Positions 33,401 through 42,494 of a stretch of DNA of 64,000 bases are shown here, in pieces. The notes beneath the pieces were generated by a model that searched no databases, had not been told where the DNA came from, and saw only the letters and a program-made list of their open reading frames with translations. The DNA is taken from contig URIA01000002.1 of NCBI GenBank assembly GCA_900547765.1, forward strand, positions 30,140 to 94,139. Direction: 5' to 3'. The DNA is from an uncultured Collinsella sp. Lineage in GTDB: Bacteria > Actinomycetota > Coriobacteriia > Coriobacteriales > Coriobacteriaceae. Every line of letters begins with the position of its first letter. Within the stretch, counting starts at the first letter, position 1. Position numbers and translations under genes: made by a program.

Positions 33401-34543
33401 GTGGTTAAGGCACTCAAGATCGAGATATTTATGCTGTGCATGATTATTCTTATCGGGCTTGCCGCGCGAAGTCGCCGCTCCTTGTTCTCGAGCACCCAGC
33501 AGCTATTGTTTAGCATGCTCGGCTACACCTCTGCCGCCTACATTTTCTTCGATATGATTTGGACGCTCTCGGACGGCGTGAGCACTCCTGTGGGCATTAC
33601 AGCCAACTGGATTTCCAACGCGGTCTCGTTTTCGCTGTTCGCCATCGCGTGCCTCATTTGGTTCTTCTATTCCGAGACGATGCAGGGCTCGCGATTCCTG
33701 GCCACGCGCTACAGGATGGCACTCGTGGCATTGCCTACGGCGGTAGTGGTCGCCCTGGCATTTACCAGCTACTGGACACACACTCTTTTCTATATCGATG
33801 CGCAAGGCGTATATCGTCGCGGTGCAGCTTATATGATTCAGCCTATCGTTAGCTACTGCTACGTCATATATACGTCCTTGCATGCCTTTGTTCAGGCTCG
33901 AAAAGTCGAAAGCCTGCAAAAGAAGGCCATTTATCGCACCCTCGCCTTTTTCGCGGTCCCCGCTCTGGTGGGCGGTACCTTTCAGGTCGTATTTTCGGTG
34001 CCCGGCCTTTGCGTCGGCATAATGATCAGTATTTTGCTGCTCTATATCGTCTACCAGGAGCAGCTGATCTCGACTGACCCATTGACTGGACTCAACAACC
34101 GTAACCGTTTTGAGACCTATATGCTGTCGCTGTTCTCGGGTGCTGACCAGGCCGATGATGTGTATCTGCTGATGATGGATGCTGACGGCTTTAAGCAGAT
34201 TAACGACCACTATGGACATGTCGAGGGCGACCATGCCCTTCAGGTTGTTTCGAAGGCGCTCAAGGACGTCTGTTCGATGTCCGGCGGCTTTATCGCGCGC
34301 TATGGCGGCGATGAGTTCGTGGTGCTCCAAAAGGCAGCGACGGAACGGGACATCATAGACCTGTGCACGGCGATCAACGACGAACTCGCTCGTGCCGAGG
34401 TGCCGTATCTGTTGCAGATGTCTATCGGTTACGCGCGGGTTGGCGATGGGATCGATACCTGGCAGGATTTGCTTCGTGCTGCCGATGCGGAGCTCTATCG
34501 CGTCAAGGGCGAGAAGAAGAAAGTCGGCGTCCAGATACGCTAG
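33401..34543 (+). CDS. Membrane-bound GGDEF diguanylate cyclase
   Basis: 380 residues. Six or seven hydrophobic segments in the first ~220 residues, then a GGDEF domain with STDPLTGLNNRNRFE at its start and YGGDEF at the active site. The inhibitory RxxD I-site expected five residues before GGDEF is absent (the place reads MSGGFIA), so feedback by c-di-GMP may be missing. GTG start at 33401 with GGAG upstream. The sole GGDEF gene here; no EAL domain or effector is nearby. Followed by a strong terminator. Confidence 0.9.
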   Translation: MVKALKIEIFMLCMIILIGLAARSRRSLFSSTQQLLFSMLGYTSAAYIFFDMIWTLSDGVSTPVGITANWISNAVSFSLFAIACLIWFFYSETMQGSRFLATRYRMALVALPTAVVVALAFTSYWTHTLFYIDAQGVYRRGAAYMIQPIVSYCYVIYTSLHAFVQARKVESLQKKAIYRTLAFFAVPALVGGTFQVVFSVPGLCVGIMISILLLYIVYQEQLISTDPLTGLNNRNRFETYMLSLFSGADQADDVYLLMMDADGFKQINDHYGHVEGDHALQVVSKALKDVCSMSGGFIARYGGDEFVVLQKAATERDIIDLCTAINDELARAEVPYLLQMSIGYARVGDGIDTWQDLLRAADAELYRVKGEKKKVGVQIR

Positions 34544-34548
34544 AAAAA

Positions 34549-34588
34549 GGGGCGCACGACCGTTGCGATGGTCGTGCGCCCCCTTTGT
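34549..34588 (+). terminator. Terminator of the diguanylate cyclase gene
   Basis: Perfect 13-base arms GGGGCGCACGACC / GGTCGTGCGCCCC with an 8-base loop followed by CTTTGTGT. Confidence 0.8.
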
Positions 34589-34653
34589 GTTGGCGGGATT
34601 AGTAGCGACTGTCGAAGATGCGCCTCGTCTTTTTCTCGGAACGGGGTGGCCTA

Positions 34654-35589
34654 CTAGGCCTTTTTAGGTTTGTTGACGATGATGATACCGCCGCAGACCA
34701 ACAGCAGGGCAACGATGACGGTAACGGGGCTCGTGCCGGCGCCCTCGCCGAGCAGCAGCGCACTCAGCAGCACGCCGAAGACCGGGTTCATAAACCCAAA
34801 GACCGAGACGCGGCTGACGGGATTGACGGCAAGCAGGCGCGACCACAGCGAGTAGGCGACCGCGGAGATAAGCGCCATATAGATAATGAGCGCGATGGCG
34901 GGGGCGATCGCGGTGGGGGAGAGCGCACCACCCATCAAAAAGCCGATGGCGGTGAGGACGAGGCCGCCGACCAGGAACTGCCAGCCGGCAAGCAACACGC
35001 CGTCGTGCTCGCGCGAGAAGATACCGATCAGGCAGGTCGAAAGGGCACCTGCGACGGTGGAGGCCAGGATAAAGCCCTCGCCGTCGAGCGTAAAGCCAAA
35101 GGTTCCGTCCGCGCCCGAAAGGTTGACGAGTGCGACACCGGCAAAGCCCAGCACGCAGCCGAGCACCTTGGCCGCATCGAGCTTCTCGGTATGAAATGCC
35201 AAGGCGGCAAAGAGGATTGCGAGGAAGTTTGCGCTGGCCTCGATGATGGAGCTTGACATGGCGCTGGCGCGCGAGAGTCCCAAGTAGAAAAAGAAGTACT
35301 GTCCAATAGTCTGGAAGAGCGACAGGATGCAGATGGGCTTGATATCGCGAGCCTGCGGAACGAGTGGGCGGCGCTGTGCCGTGCTCATGCCAACAATGAC
35401 CAAGGCGCCGGCAAGCGTAAAGCGCAAGCCTGCAAAGAGCAGCTGCGAGGCGCTATCGTGCGCGGGGATGCCAAAGAGTGCGTAGCCGATCTTGATGCAG
35501 GGAAAGGCCGATCCCCAGAGTGCACAGCAAACAAGACAGCCCAGGATAAGTCCGGGCAGGGTGGCGAGATACGGCTTGGGGCTTTCCAT
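34654..35589 (-). CDS. EamA/DMT-family transporter
   Basis: 311 residues from the ATG at 35589 (AGGAAGGACATC upstream). Ten hydrophobic segments in two five-segment halves, with the EamA opening GLILGCLVCCALWGSAFPCIKIG and the paired second-half block AYSLWSRLLAVNPVSRVSVFGFMNPVFG. Likely exports a small metabolite or amino acid; substrate unknown. Shares its upstream hairpin gap with purL, on the same strand. Confidence 0.87.
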   Translation of the reverse strand: MESPKPYLATLPGLILGCLVCCALWGSAFPCIKIGYALFGIPAHDSASQLLFAGLRFTLAGALVIVGMSTAQRRPLVPQARDIKPICILSLFQTIGQYFFFYLGLSRASAMSSSIIEASANFLAILFAALAFHTEKLDAAKVLGCVLGFAGVALVNLSGADGTFGFTLDGEGFILASTVAGALSTCLIGIFSREHDGVLLAGWQFLVGGLVLTAIGFLMGGALSPTAIAPAIALIIYMALISAVAYSLWSRLLAVNPVSRVSVFGFMNPVFGVLLSALLLGEGAGTSPVTVIVALLLVCGGIIIVNKPKKA

Positions 35590-35612
35590 GATGTCCTTCC
35601 TACATGCGCGAA

Positions 35613-35650
35613 GCAAAAAAGAACCCGCCACCGGGTGTGCCGGTGGCGGG
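35613..35650 (-). terminator. Terminator of purL
   Basis: On the minus strand CCCGCCACCGG and CCGGTGGCGGG arms with a 5-base loop are followed by TTCTTTTTTG. Confidence 0.85.
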
Positions 35651-35688
35651 CGTTGTTACCCGAGGGGATTGTACCCGATGGGTACGTA

Positions 35689-38600
35689 TTAAGCGAAGTA
35701 GGCCACGCCGCTCTCAAAGATCGGCATGAACTTATCGCCGGGGACATGCTCGGGCACGTTGCGATACAGGTTGTCACCGCGACGCTCGGCATGGCCCATC
35801 TTGCCCAGGACGCGGCCGTCGGGGCTCGTGATGCCCTCGATGGCGAGCGCGGAGCCGTTGGGGTTGACGGAAAGATCCATGCTCGGCTTGCCGTCCTCGC
35901 CCACGTACTGCGTGGCGACCTGGCCGTTGGCGATGAGCTGGGCGAGCACCTCGTCGTTGGCGACAAAGCGGCCCTCGCCGTGGCTGATGGCGACGGTGTA
36001 GGGGTCGTCCAGGCTGCACTGCGACAGCCACGGGGACAGGTTGGACGAGATGCGAGTGCGCACCAGACGGCTCTGGTGGCGGCCGATGGTGTTGAACGTC
36101 AGCGTGGGTGCATCGGGCGTGGCGTCGACGATGTCGCCGTAGGGCACCAGGCCGAGCTTGATCAGGGCCTGGAAGCCGTTGCAGATGCCCAGCATCAGGC
36201 CATCGCGGGCCTTGAGCAGGTCGCGGACAGCCTCGGTGACCTCGGGGGCGCGGAAGAACGCCGTGATGAACTTGGCGGAGCCGTCGGGCTCGTCGCCGCC
36301 CGAGAAGCCGCCGGGGATCATGACGATCTGGCTCTGGCGAATACGACGGGCGAGCTCGTGGGTGCTCTCGGCGACGGCCTCGGGCGTGAGGTTGTTGATC
36401 ACGAAGGTGTCGGCCTCGGCGCCGGCGGCGCGGAAGGCGCGGGCGCTGTCGTACTCGCAGTTGTTGCCAGGGAACACGGGGATGATCACGCGCGGGCGGG
36501 CGATCTTGGAGCCACCGTATACATGGATATCCTTGGCACGGAAGTCGATGGTCTCGACCTCGGGGGTCTCGCCGGCGCTGCGGTAGGCGAAGACGCCCTC
36601 GATGCCGCTCTCCCAGGCCTCCTGGAGCTCGGCGAGCTCGATGACCTCGGAGCCGGTGTCGATGACATAGCCCTCGACGGTGGTGCCCAGGGGCTCGACG
36701 ACAACGCCGTCGGCGACCTCGGGCAGCTCGGCATCCTCGGCGAGCTCGACGATAAAGCTGCCGTAGAGCGGGGTGAAGAGGCTCTCCACGTCTACATCCT
36801 CGGCAAGCTCGATACCGATCTGGTTACCGACGCACATCTTAAAGAGGCTCTCGGCGCCGCAGCCGTAGCCGGGCGTGGAGATGGCCAGGGCGTTGCCGGT
36901 GGCAGTGAGCGCCTCGACGGCGTCAAACGCGGCGAGCAGCTGCTGAGCATCGGGGCGGTAGTCCTCGCCATAGGTCGCGGGGGCGATGCGGACGACGCGG
37001 TGCGTGAGGCCCTTGAACTCGGGCGAGACGGCGCGGGCGGCCTTGCCCACGGCGACGGCGAAGCTGATCAGGGTCGGCGGAACGTTGAGCTCGCCGGTCT
37101 CGTCCTCAAACGAGCCGCTCATGGAGTCCTTGCCGCCGATGGCGCCGGCACCCAGGTCGACTTGGGCCATGAGGGCGCCCAGAACGGCTGCCGTGGGCTT
37201 GCCCCAGCGCTCGGCCTCGGTGCGCAGACGCTCGAAGTACTCCTGGAAGGAGAGATAGGCGCGCTTGTGCTCAAAGCCGGCAGCCACGAGCTTGGCGATG
37301 GACTCGACCACGGACAGGTAGGCGCCCGCAAACTGGTCGGCCTCCATCAGATAGGGGTTAAAGCCCCATGCCATGGCACTCGCCGTGGTGGTCTCGCCGT
37401 CCACGGGGAACTTGGCGACCATGGCAGAGCTCGGGGTGAGCTGCGTCTTGCCGCCAAAGGGCATGAGCACGGTCGCGGCGCCGATGGTGGAGTCGAAGCG
37501 CTCGGAAAGGCCCTTGTTGGAAGCGACGTTGAGGTCGGTGACGAGCGAGGTCATGCGCTCGGCGAGCGTGGTGCCGGCCCAGCTGGGCTGCCACACGCTA
37601 CGGGCGCACACGTGGGCGACCTGGTGTTTGGGTGCGCCGTTGGAGTTGAGGAACTCGCGGGACAGGTCGACGATGGCGACGCCGTTCCAGGCCATGCGCA
37701 TGCGCGGCTCGGCGGTAACCTCGGCGATAACGGTAGCCTCCAGGTTTTCCTCGGCGGCGTAGCCCATGAACTCCTCGACGTCACCGTCGGCGACGGCGCA
37801 AGCCATGCGCTCCTGGGACTCGGAGATAGCGAGCTCGGTGCCGTCCAGGCCGTCGTACTTCTTGGTCACGGTATCAAGGTCGACATACAGGCCGTCGGCA
37901 AGCTCGCCCACGGCGACCGAGACACCGCCGGCGCCAAAGTCGTTGCAGCGCTTGATCAGACGGCAGGCATCGCCGCGGCGGAACAGGCGCTGCAGCTTGC
38001 GCTCGACCGGGGCGTTGCCCTTCTGGACCTCGGCACCCGAGGTCTCGATGGACTCGGTGTTCTGGGTCTTGGAGGAGCCGGTGGCGCCACCGATGCCATC
38101 ACGGCCGGTGCGGCCGCCCAGCAGGATGATCTTGTCGGTGGGGGCGGGGCACTCGCGACGAACGTGGTTTGCCGGGGTAGCGCCCACGACGGCGCCAACC
38201 TCCATGCGCTTGGCCACGTAACCGGGGTGATAGAGTTCGTTGACCTGACCGGTGGCAAGGCCTATCTGGTTGCCGTAGCTGGAGTAGCCGGCGGCGGCAG
38301 TGGTCACGAGCTTGCGCTGCGGCAGCTTGCCCTCGAGCGTCTCGGAAACCGGGACGGTGGGGTCGCCGGCGCCGGTGACACGCATGGCCTGGTACACATA
38401 GCTGCGGCCCGAGAGCGGGTCACGGATAGCGCCGCCCACGCAGGTGGCGGCACCGCCGAAGGGCTCGATCTCGGTCGGGTGGTTGTGGGTCTCGTTCTTA
38501 AAGAGGAATAGCCAGTCCTGGTCCTCGCCATCGACATCGACCTTCACCTTGACGGTGCAGGCGTTGATCTCCTCGGACTCATCGACATCGGTCATGACGC

Positions 38601-39435
38601 CGGTCTTCTTAAGGTACTTGGCACCGATGGTGCCCATGTCCATGAGGCAGACGGGCTTGGCGTCGCGGCCGAGTTCGTGGCGCATCTCCATGTAGCGGTC
38701 GAAGGCTTGCTGCACCACGGCGTCGTCGATCGTCACGTCGTCCAGGACGGTGCCGAAGGTGGTGTGGCGGCAGTGGTCGGACCAGTAGGTGTCGATCACG
38801 CGGATCTCGGTGATGGTGGGGTCGCGGTCCTCATCGCGGAAGTACTGCTGGCAGAAGGCGATGTCTGCCTCGTCCATGGCAAGGCCGCGATCGGCGATAA
38901 AGGCGGCAAGGCCGGCCTCGTCGAGTTCGCGGAAGCCGTCGAGCACCTCGACGGGTTGGGGCTCGGGGGTCTCCATGTACAGCGTCTCGGGCAGGTCGAG
39001 CGAGGCGATGCGCGCCTCGACGGGGTTCACCACGTAGTGCTTGATGGCATCGATGGCGGCCTCGTCCAGAGCGCCCGAGATCATATAGACCTTGGCGGAG
39101 CGCACGGCGGGGCGCTCGCCCTGGCTGATGAGCTGCACGCACTCGCTGGCGGAGTCGGCGCGCTGGTCAAACTGGCCAGGCAGGAATTCGACGGCAAAGA
39201 CAGCACCATCGCTTGCGGGGAGCTCGTCATAGGTCACATCGACCTGGGGCTCGCTAAAGACGGTCGGCACGCAGGAGCGGAAGAGCTCCTCGTCGATGCC
39301 CTCGACGTCGTAGCGGTTGATGATCCTCAGGGCCTCGATGCCCTTAATGCCGAGAATCTCGGTCAGCTCGCCCTTGAGCTGCTGAGCCTCGACGTCGAAC
39401 CCGGGTTTCTTCTCCACGTAGATACGAGAGACCAT
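35689..39435 (-). CDS. purL: Phosphoribosylformylglycinamidine synthase, single-chain
   Basis: 1248 residues, the size of single-chain FGAM synthases with both synthetase and amidotransferase parts. The N-terminal ~600 residues hold the two AIR-synthase-related halves with MFLFKNETHNHPTEIEPFGGAATCVGGAIRD. The C-terminal glutamine amidotransferase has RPRVIIPVFPGNNCEYD at its start and the nucleophile cysteine in LMLGICNGFQALIKLG. It makes FGAM from FGAR, ATP and glutamine in de novo purine synthesis. ATG 39435 with AGGAAGGCAGGAA upstream. No other pur gene is in the window. Confidence 0.94.
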   Translation of the reverse strand: MVSRIYVEKKPGFDVEAQQLKGELTEILGIKGIEALRIINRYDVEGIDEELFRSCVPTVFSEPQVDVTYDELPASDGAVFAVEFLPGQFDQRADSASECVQLISQGERPAVRSAKVYMISGALDEAAIDAIKHYVVNPVEARIASLDLPETLYMETPEPQPVEVLDGFRELDEAGLAAFIADRGLAMDEADIAFCQQYFRDEDRDPTITEIRVIDTYWSDHCRHTTFGTVLDDVTIDDAVVQQAFDRYMEMRHELGRDAKPVCLMDMGTIGAKYLKKTGVMTDVDESEEINACTVKVKVDVDGEDQDWLFLFKNETHNHPTEIEPFGGAATCVGGAIRDPLSGRSYVYQAMRVTGAGDPTVPVSETLEGKLPQRKLVTTAAAGYSSYGNQIGLATGQVNELYHPGYVAKRMEVGAVVGATPANHVRRECPAPTDKIILLGGRTGRDGIGGATGSSKTQNTESIETSGAEVQKGNAPVERKLQRLFRRGDACRLIKRCNDFGAGGVSVAVGELADGLYVDLDTVTKKYDGLDGTELAISESQERMACAVADGDVEEFMGYAAEENLEATVIAEVTAEPRMRMAWNGVAIVDLSREFLNSNGAPKHQVAHVCARSVWQPSWAGTTLAERMTSLVTDLNVASNKGLSERFDSTIGAATVLMPFGGKTQLTPSSAMVAKFPVDGETTTASAMAWGFNPYLMEADQFAGAYLSVVESIAKLVAAGFEHKRAYLSFQEYFERLRTEAERWGKPTAAVLGALMAQVDLGAGAIGGKDSMSGSFEDETGELNVPPTLISFAVAVGKAARAVSPEFKGLTHRVVRIAPATYGEDYRPDAQQLLAAFDAVEALTATGNALAISTPGYGCGAESLFKMCVGNQIGIELAEDVDVESLFTPLYGSFIVELAEDAELPEVADGVVVEPLGTTVEGYVIDTGSEVIELAELQEAWESGIEGVFAYRSAGETPEVETIDFRAKDIHVYGGSKIARPRVIIPVFPGNNCEYDSARAFRAAGAEADTFVINNLTPEAVAESTHELARRIRQSQIVMIPGGFSGGDEPDGSAKFITAFFRAPEVTEAVRDLLKARDGLMLGICNGFQALIKLGLVPYGDIVDATPDAPTLTFNTIGRHQSRLVRTRISSNLSPWLSQCSLDDPYTVAISHGEGRFVANDEVLAQLIANGQVATQYVGEDGKPSMDLSVNPNGSALAIEGITSPDGRVLGKMGHAERRGDNLYRNVPEHVPGDKFMPIFESGVAYFA

Positions 39436-39619
39436 TGGTTCCTGCCTTCCTGATCGGTTGGGCGTACGGTACGGTATGCGGCAGCGGTCGGTTTACGGGA
39501 CAAGCCTCGCGGTCGCCTTGAGCCACATGTTTGTAAACGTCACTATGATACGACAGCTCGCGGCGCGTAGAGGACGGCGAGGGTGCTACAGTGAAGCGCA
39601 AACAAGAGAAAGGCATCAC

Positions 39620-41182
39620 ATGGCATTCGTTTCGCTCGCCATCATTGCGCTCGTGGCCTTTGCGAGCCCCTTTATCGCCTCGGCGATTCCCGGAAAGCCC
39701 GTTCCCGAGACGGTCTTTTTGCTTGTGTTCGGCGCGGTGCTGGGGCCGCACATGCTCGGTATCATTCATGTGGATGCCGAGGTCTCGCTCGTGTCCGAGC
39801 TCGGCTTGGCCTTTTTGTTCCTGCTCGCCGGCTTCGAGATCGATCCCAAGAACATTACGGGCGTCGAGGGACGCTACGGCATGGCGACATGGGTCGTCAC
39901 GTTTGGCATTGCCTGGCTTGCCGTGCGCTTCACGCCGTGGTTCTCGGTCAGCCATTTTGACGGTATCGCCGTAACGCTCGCGCTCACTTCGACGGCGCTC
40001 GGCACGCTCGTGCCCATCATGCGCGAGCGCTCGCTCACCGGCACGCGCGTGGGCGATTCGATTCTCGCATACGGTACCTGGGGCGAGCTTGGCCCCGTGC
40101 TCGCTATGTCGGTACTGCTCTCTGCGCGAACCGGTATTCAGACGCTCGTGATCTTGGGTCTGTTTGCGGTGGTGTGCGTTTTGCTGGCCGTGGTTCCGAG
40201 CCGCTCCAAGCGCGTCGGCAGCCGCTTCTTTGCGTTTGTCGAGGAGCGCGCCGACACTACATCTCAGACGTTCGTGCGCCTGACGGTGCTCATCCTGGTC
40301 ACGCTCGTGGCGTTCTCCGCCATCTTTGACCTCGACATCGTGTTGGGCTCCTTTGCCGCCGGCTTTGTCCTGCGCTATATCATCCCCGAGGGCAACCATA
40401 CACTCGAGACCAAGCTCGATGGCCTGGCTTACGGCTTTCTGATTCCGGTGTTCTTTACCGTATCGGGCGCAAAGATCGACCTGACCGCTGTGGCGTCGCG
40501 CCCTGGGCTGCTCGTGGGCTTTATCGTGGCGCTGCTTATCATCCGCGCCGTGCCCATTCTTATTTCTATGAGCATTTGTCCTGCGACGCGCGATGTGTCG
40601 GCGTATGGTCGCATTACCGTGGCACTCTACTGCACCACGGCGCTGCCGATCATCGTTGCCGTGACGAGCGTTGCCGTCAACGCGGGGGCGCTTTCGCAAG
40701 ACATTGCCTCGGTCATGGTTGCCGCCGGTGCCATCACGGTGTTCTTGATGCCGCTGCTCGCCCAGCTCTTCTACCGCGTGGTCGATGCCGCGCCGGTTGC
40801 CGCCGTGGCAGAAGTTGCCGAGCATCCTTCCGACGCGCTCGATATTCTGCGCGCCCATCACGACCTGGCGAGCCTGCTCGCGCGCGAGCACGAGCTGTTG
40901 ACCTCGCACGGTCATGGTCGCGTATTCGAGGGCCTGCCTACGCTCGATACGATTGCCGAGCGTCTTTCCGCCGAGGCGGCGAGCGGCCACATCGATGCCC
41001 GCATCGTGGACGCGGCGCACCTGCTTGCCGATAAGACTTACGGCGACGAGATCGACCCCGGCAAGCTCACCCCGCGCGAGCGCCGTCGCCTGGAGCGCGC
41101 CAAGCTCGCCGTGCGCGAATACCGTCGCCGCATGCTGGAACTCTATGCGCGCGATGAAGCCCAGGACGACGACGGCAAGTAG
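39620..41182 (+). CDS. CPA2-type monovalent cation:proton antiporter (Kef-like)
   Basis: 520 residues from the ATG at 39620 (AGAGAAAGG upstream). About twelve hydrophobic segments with the CPA2 signatures GKPVPETVFLLVFGAVLGPHMLGII, LAFLFLLAGFEIDPK and LVAFSAIFDLDIVLGSFAAGFVLR. The C-terminal ~110 residues are cytoplasmic, charged and helical, and lack a visible Rossmann/TrkA-N nucleotide-binding motif, so regulation by nucleotide is doubtful. Likely exchanges Na+ or K+ for protons. Divergent from purL by ~180 bases. Confidence 0.88.
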   Translation: MAFVSLAIIALVAFASPFIASAIPGKPVPETVFLLVFGAVLGPHMLGIIHVDAEVSLVSELGLAFLFLLAGFEIDPKNITGVEGRYGMATWVVTFGIAWLAVRFTPWFSVSHFDGIAVTLALTSTALGTLVPIMRERSLTGTRVGDSILAYGTWGELGPVLAMSVLLSARTGIQTLVILGLFAVVCVLLAVVPSRSKRVGSRFFAFVEERADTTSQTFVRLTVLILVTLVAFSAIFDLDIVLGSFAAGFVLRYIIPEGNHTLETKLDGLAYGFLIPVFFTVSGAKIDLTAVASRPGLLVGFIVALLIIRAVPILISMSICPATRDVSAYGRITVALYCTTALPIIVAVTSVAVNAGALSQDIASVMVAAGAITVFLMPLLAQLFYRVVDAAPVAAVAEVAEHPSDALDILRAHHDLASLLAREHELLTSHGHGRVFEGLPTLDTIAERLSAEAASGHIDARIVDAAHLLADKTYGDEIDPGKLTPRERRRLERAKLAVREYRRRMLELYARDEAQDDDGK

Positions 41183-41197
41183 TCGATACTCTCTCGG

Positions 41198-41430
41198 GGA
41201 AGCCGCGTCCCGCTTTGAAGGCTCGGAACGGGACGTGGTTTCCGAAACGGGGGCCGTTGGGAAACTGTGTCCCGGAATGGGCGCTCAGAGTGGGATGCAG
41301 TTTCCGCGAGAGACCCGTTGCGGAAACGGTATCCCAGAATCGGCGTTCAAAACGGGGCGCAGTTTCCGCAAGGAGGTCCTGGGGAAAACCGTGCCCCGTT
41401 CTGATCCGAAATACTGGGACATAGTTTCCC
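41198..41430. repeat. Tandem array of four ~61-bp hairpin units
   Basis: Units start at 41198, 41259, 41320 and 41382, spaced 61, 61 and 62 bases. Each folds on itself: a left arm of the type GGAAACTGTGTCCC, a ~17-base loop, and a right arm of the type GGGATGCAGTTTCC, with compensating changes between copies (for example GCGTCCCG paired with CGGGACGT in unit 1). The spacers are also similar. No reading frame of convincing codon use crosses it. It fills most of the 345-base gap between the antiporter and SDR genes; a bidirectional terminator (41442-41486) follows. Confidence 0.8.
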
Positions 41431-41441
41431 TTTCATAACAG

Positions 41442-41486
41442 AAGAAGGCGCGCTGCCTGCAGTTGATGCAGACGGCGCGCCTTCTT
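41442..41486. terminator. Bidirectional terminator between antiporter and SDR genes
   Basis: Near-perfect arms AAGAAGGCGCGC / GCGCGCCTTCTT with an inner CTGCA/TGCAG pairing, flanked by A/T-rich ends. Confidence 0.75.
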
Positions 41487-41528
41487 TGTTGGACTATGTT
41501 GAGGCTGGGAGCTGAGGCTTGTGGTCCC

Positions 41529-42278
41529 TTAAGAGCGGGCGGCTCCGTCGACGGGGAGCACGGCGCCCGTGACGTAGGAGGACATGTCGCTCGCCAGGAA
41601 AACAAAGGCGTTGGCGACATCCTCGGGCTCGCCCATGCGACCCAGCGGAATGGTGGCGACGATGGGCTTAATAACCTCTTCGGGCAGGTTGGCGACCATA
41701 TCGGTTTTGGTTACGCCGGGTGCAACGGCATTGACGCGAATGCCCACGGGGGCGAGCTCGCGCGAGAGCGACTGGACCATGCCGTTGACGGCGAACTTGG
41801 ACGTGGGGTAGCCAACGCCGGAGGGCTGACCGTACTTAGCGACCATCGAGCTCGTGGTGGTGATGGTGCCGCCGTGGCCGACCTCGGTCATGATCTTGGC
41901 GGCAGCCTGGTGGCCATTAAAGACGGCGACGACGTTGAGGTCCATAACCTTAGCGAACTCCTCGGCCGTGTAGTCCAAAAGGGGTGAGCGCTGGGAGATG
42001 CCGGCATTGTTGACGACCGTGTCCAAGCCGCCCATGTCGGATGCAGCCTGGGTAAAGGCCTCGGTCACGGCTTCGAGTGAGGTGAGGTCGCAGGAGCGGC
42101 CCCAGACCTTGGCGTCGGGATAGGCGGCTGTCAGCTTCTCAACGGCCGCATCGGCGGTCTCTTGACGCGAGCCAAAGACAGTGACGGAGGCGCCCTCCTC
42201 GATAAAACGGCAGGCGATGGCATAGCCGATACCGCGCGTGCCTCCGGTGATGATTGCTTTCTTGCCCTCGAGCAACAT
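41529..42278 (-). CDS. Short-chain dehydrogenase/reductase (FabG-like)
   Basis: 249 residues from the ATG at 42278 (GAGAGGAAA upstream). NAD(P) motif TGGTRGIG near residue 13, DxV in GLDTVVNNAG, catalytic Ser in TITTTSSM and the YxxxK in GYPTSKFAV. The 3-oxoacyl-ACP reductase-type length and GRMGEPEDVANAFVFLASD block fit FabG or a sugar/alcohol dehydrogenase, but the substrate cannot be told. Ends 42 bases before the terminator at 41442-41486. Confidence 0.88.
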   Translation of the reverse strand: MLLEGKKAIITGGTRGIGYAIACRFIEEGASVTVFGSRQETADAAVEKLTAAYPDAKVWGRSCDLTSLEAVTEAFTQAASDMGGLDTVVNNAGISQRSPLLDYTAEEFAKVMDLNVVAVFNGHQAAAKIMTEVGHGGTITTTSSMVAKYGQPSGVGYPTSKFAVNGMVQSLSRELAPVGIRVNAVAPGVTKTDMVANLPEEVIKPIVATIPLGRMGEPEDVANAFVFLASDMSSYVTGAVLPVDGAARS

Positions 42279-42432
42279 GGTATTTCCTCTCATCGCGGGC
42301 GGACATTCGCAGCACAGCGTAGCCGTAACCGGAATCGGCCGTGTTTGCATATCGGTGAACGGTAGCCCGCGTTACCGATGAGCGGCTCGCGCAAATGTGC
42401 CCTGTCGTTGTGCTTAGGGCAGGAGACAAAAA

Positions 42433-42460
42433 GGCTCCCATCCCACATCGGACGGGAGCC
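42433..42460 (-). terminator. Terminator of hom
   Basis: Minus-strand GGCTCCCGTCC / GGGATGGGAGCC hairpin followed by TTTTTG. Confidence 0.85.
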
Positions 42461-42494
42461 CTTCGAGCAAATGCGTTGTGGGGTGTAAACCGAA

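Noticed and set aside
35458..38511. 1017-codon plus-strand frame antisense to purL
   Set aside because: It is the complement of purL and gives a Gly/Asp/Leu/Val-biased protein with no motifs; a high-GC shadow frame.
39344..41020. 558-codon minus-strand frame antisense to the CPA2 antiporter
   Set aside because: His/Arg/Gly-biased shadow; the plus strand encodes a clear twelve-segment antiporter.
41215..41424. 69-codon open frame across the 61-bp hairpin array
   Set aside because: Arises from the repeat sequence; no ribosome binding site and no conserved codon use.
41198..41430. CRISPR array
   Set aside because: The units are long hairpins, spacers are similar to each other and there are no cas genes; a palindromic tandem repeat fits better.
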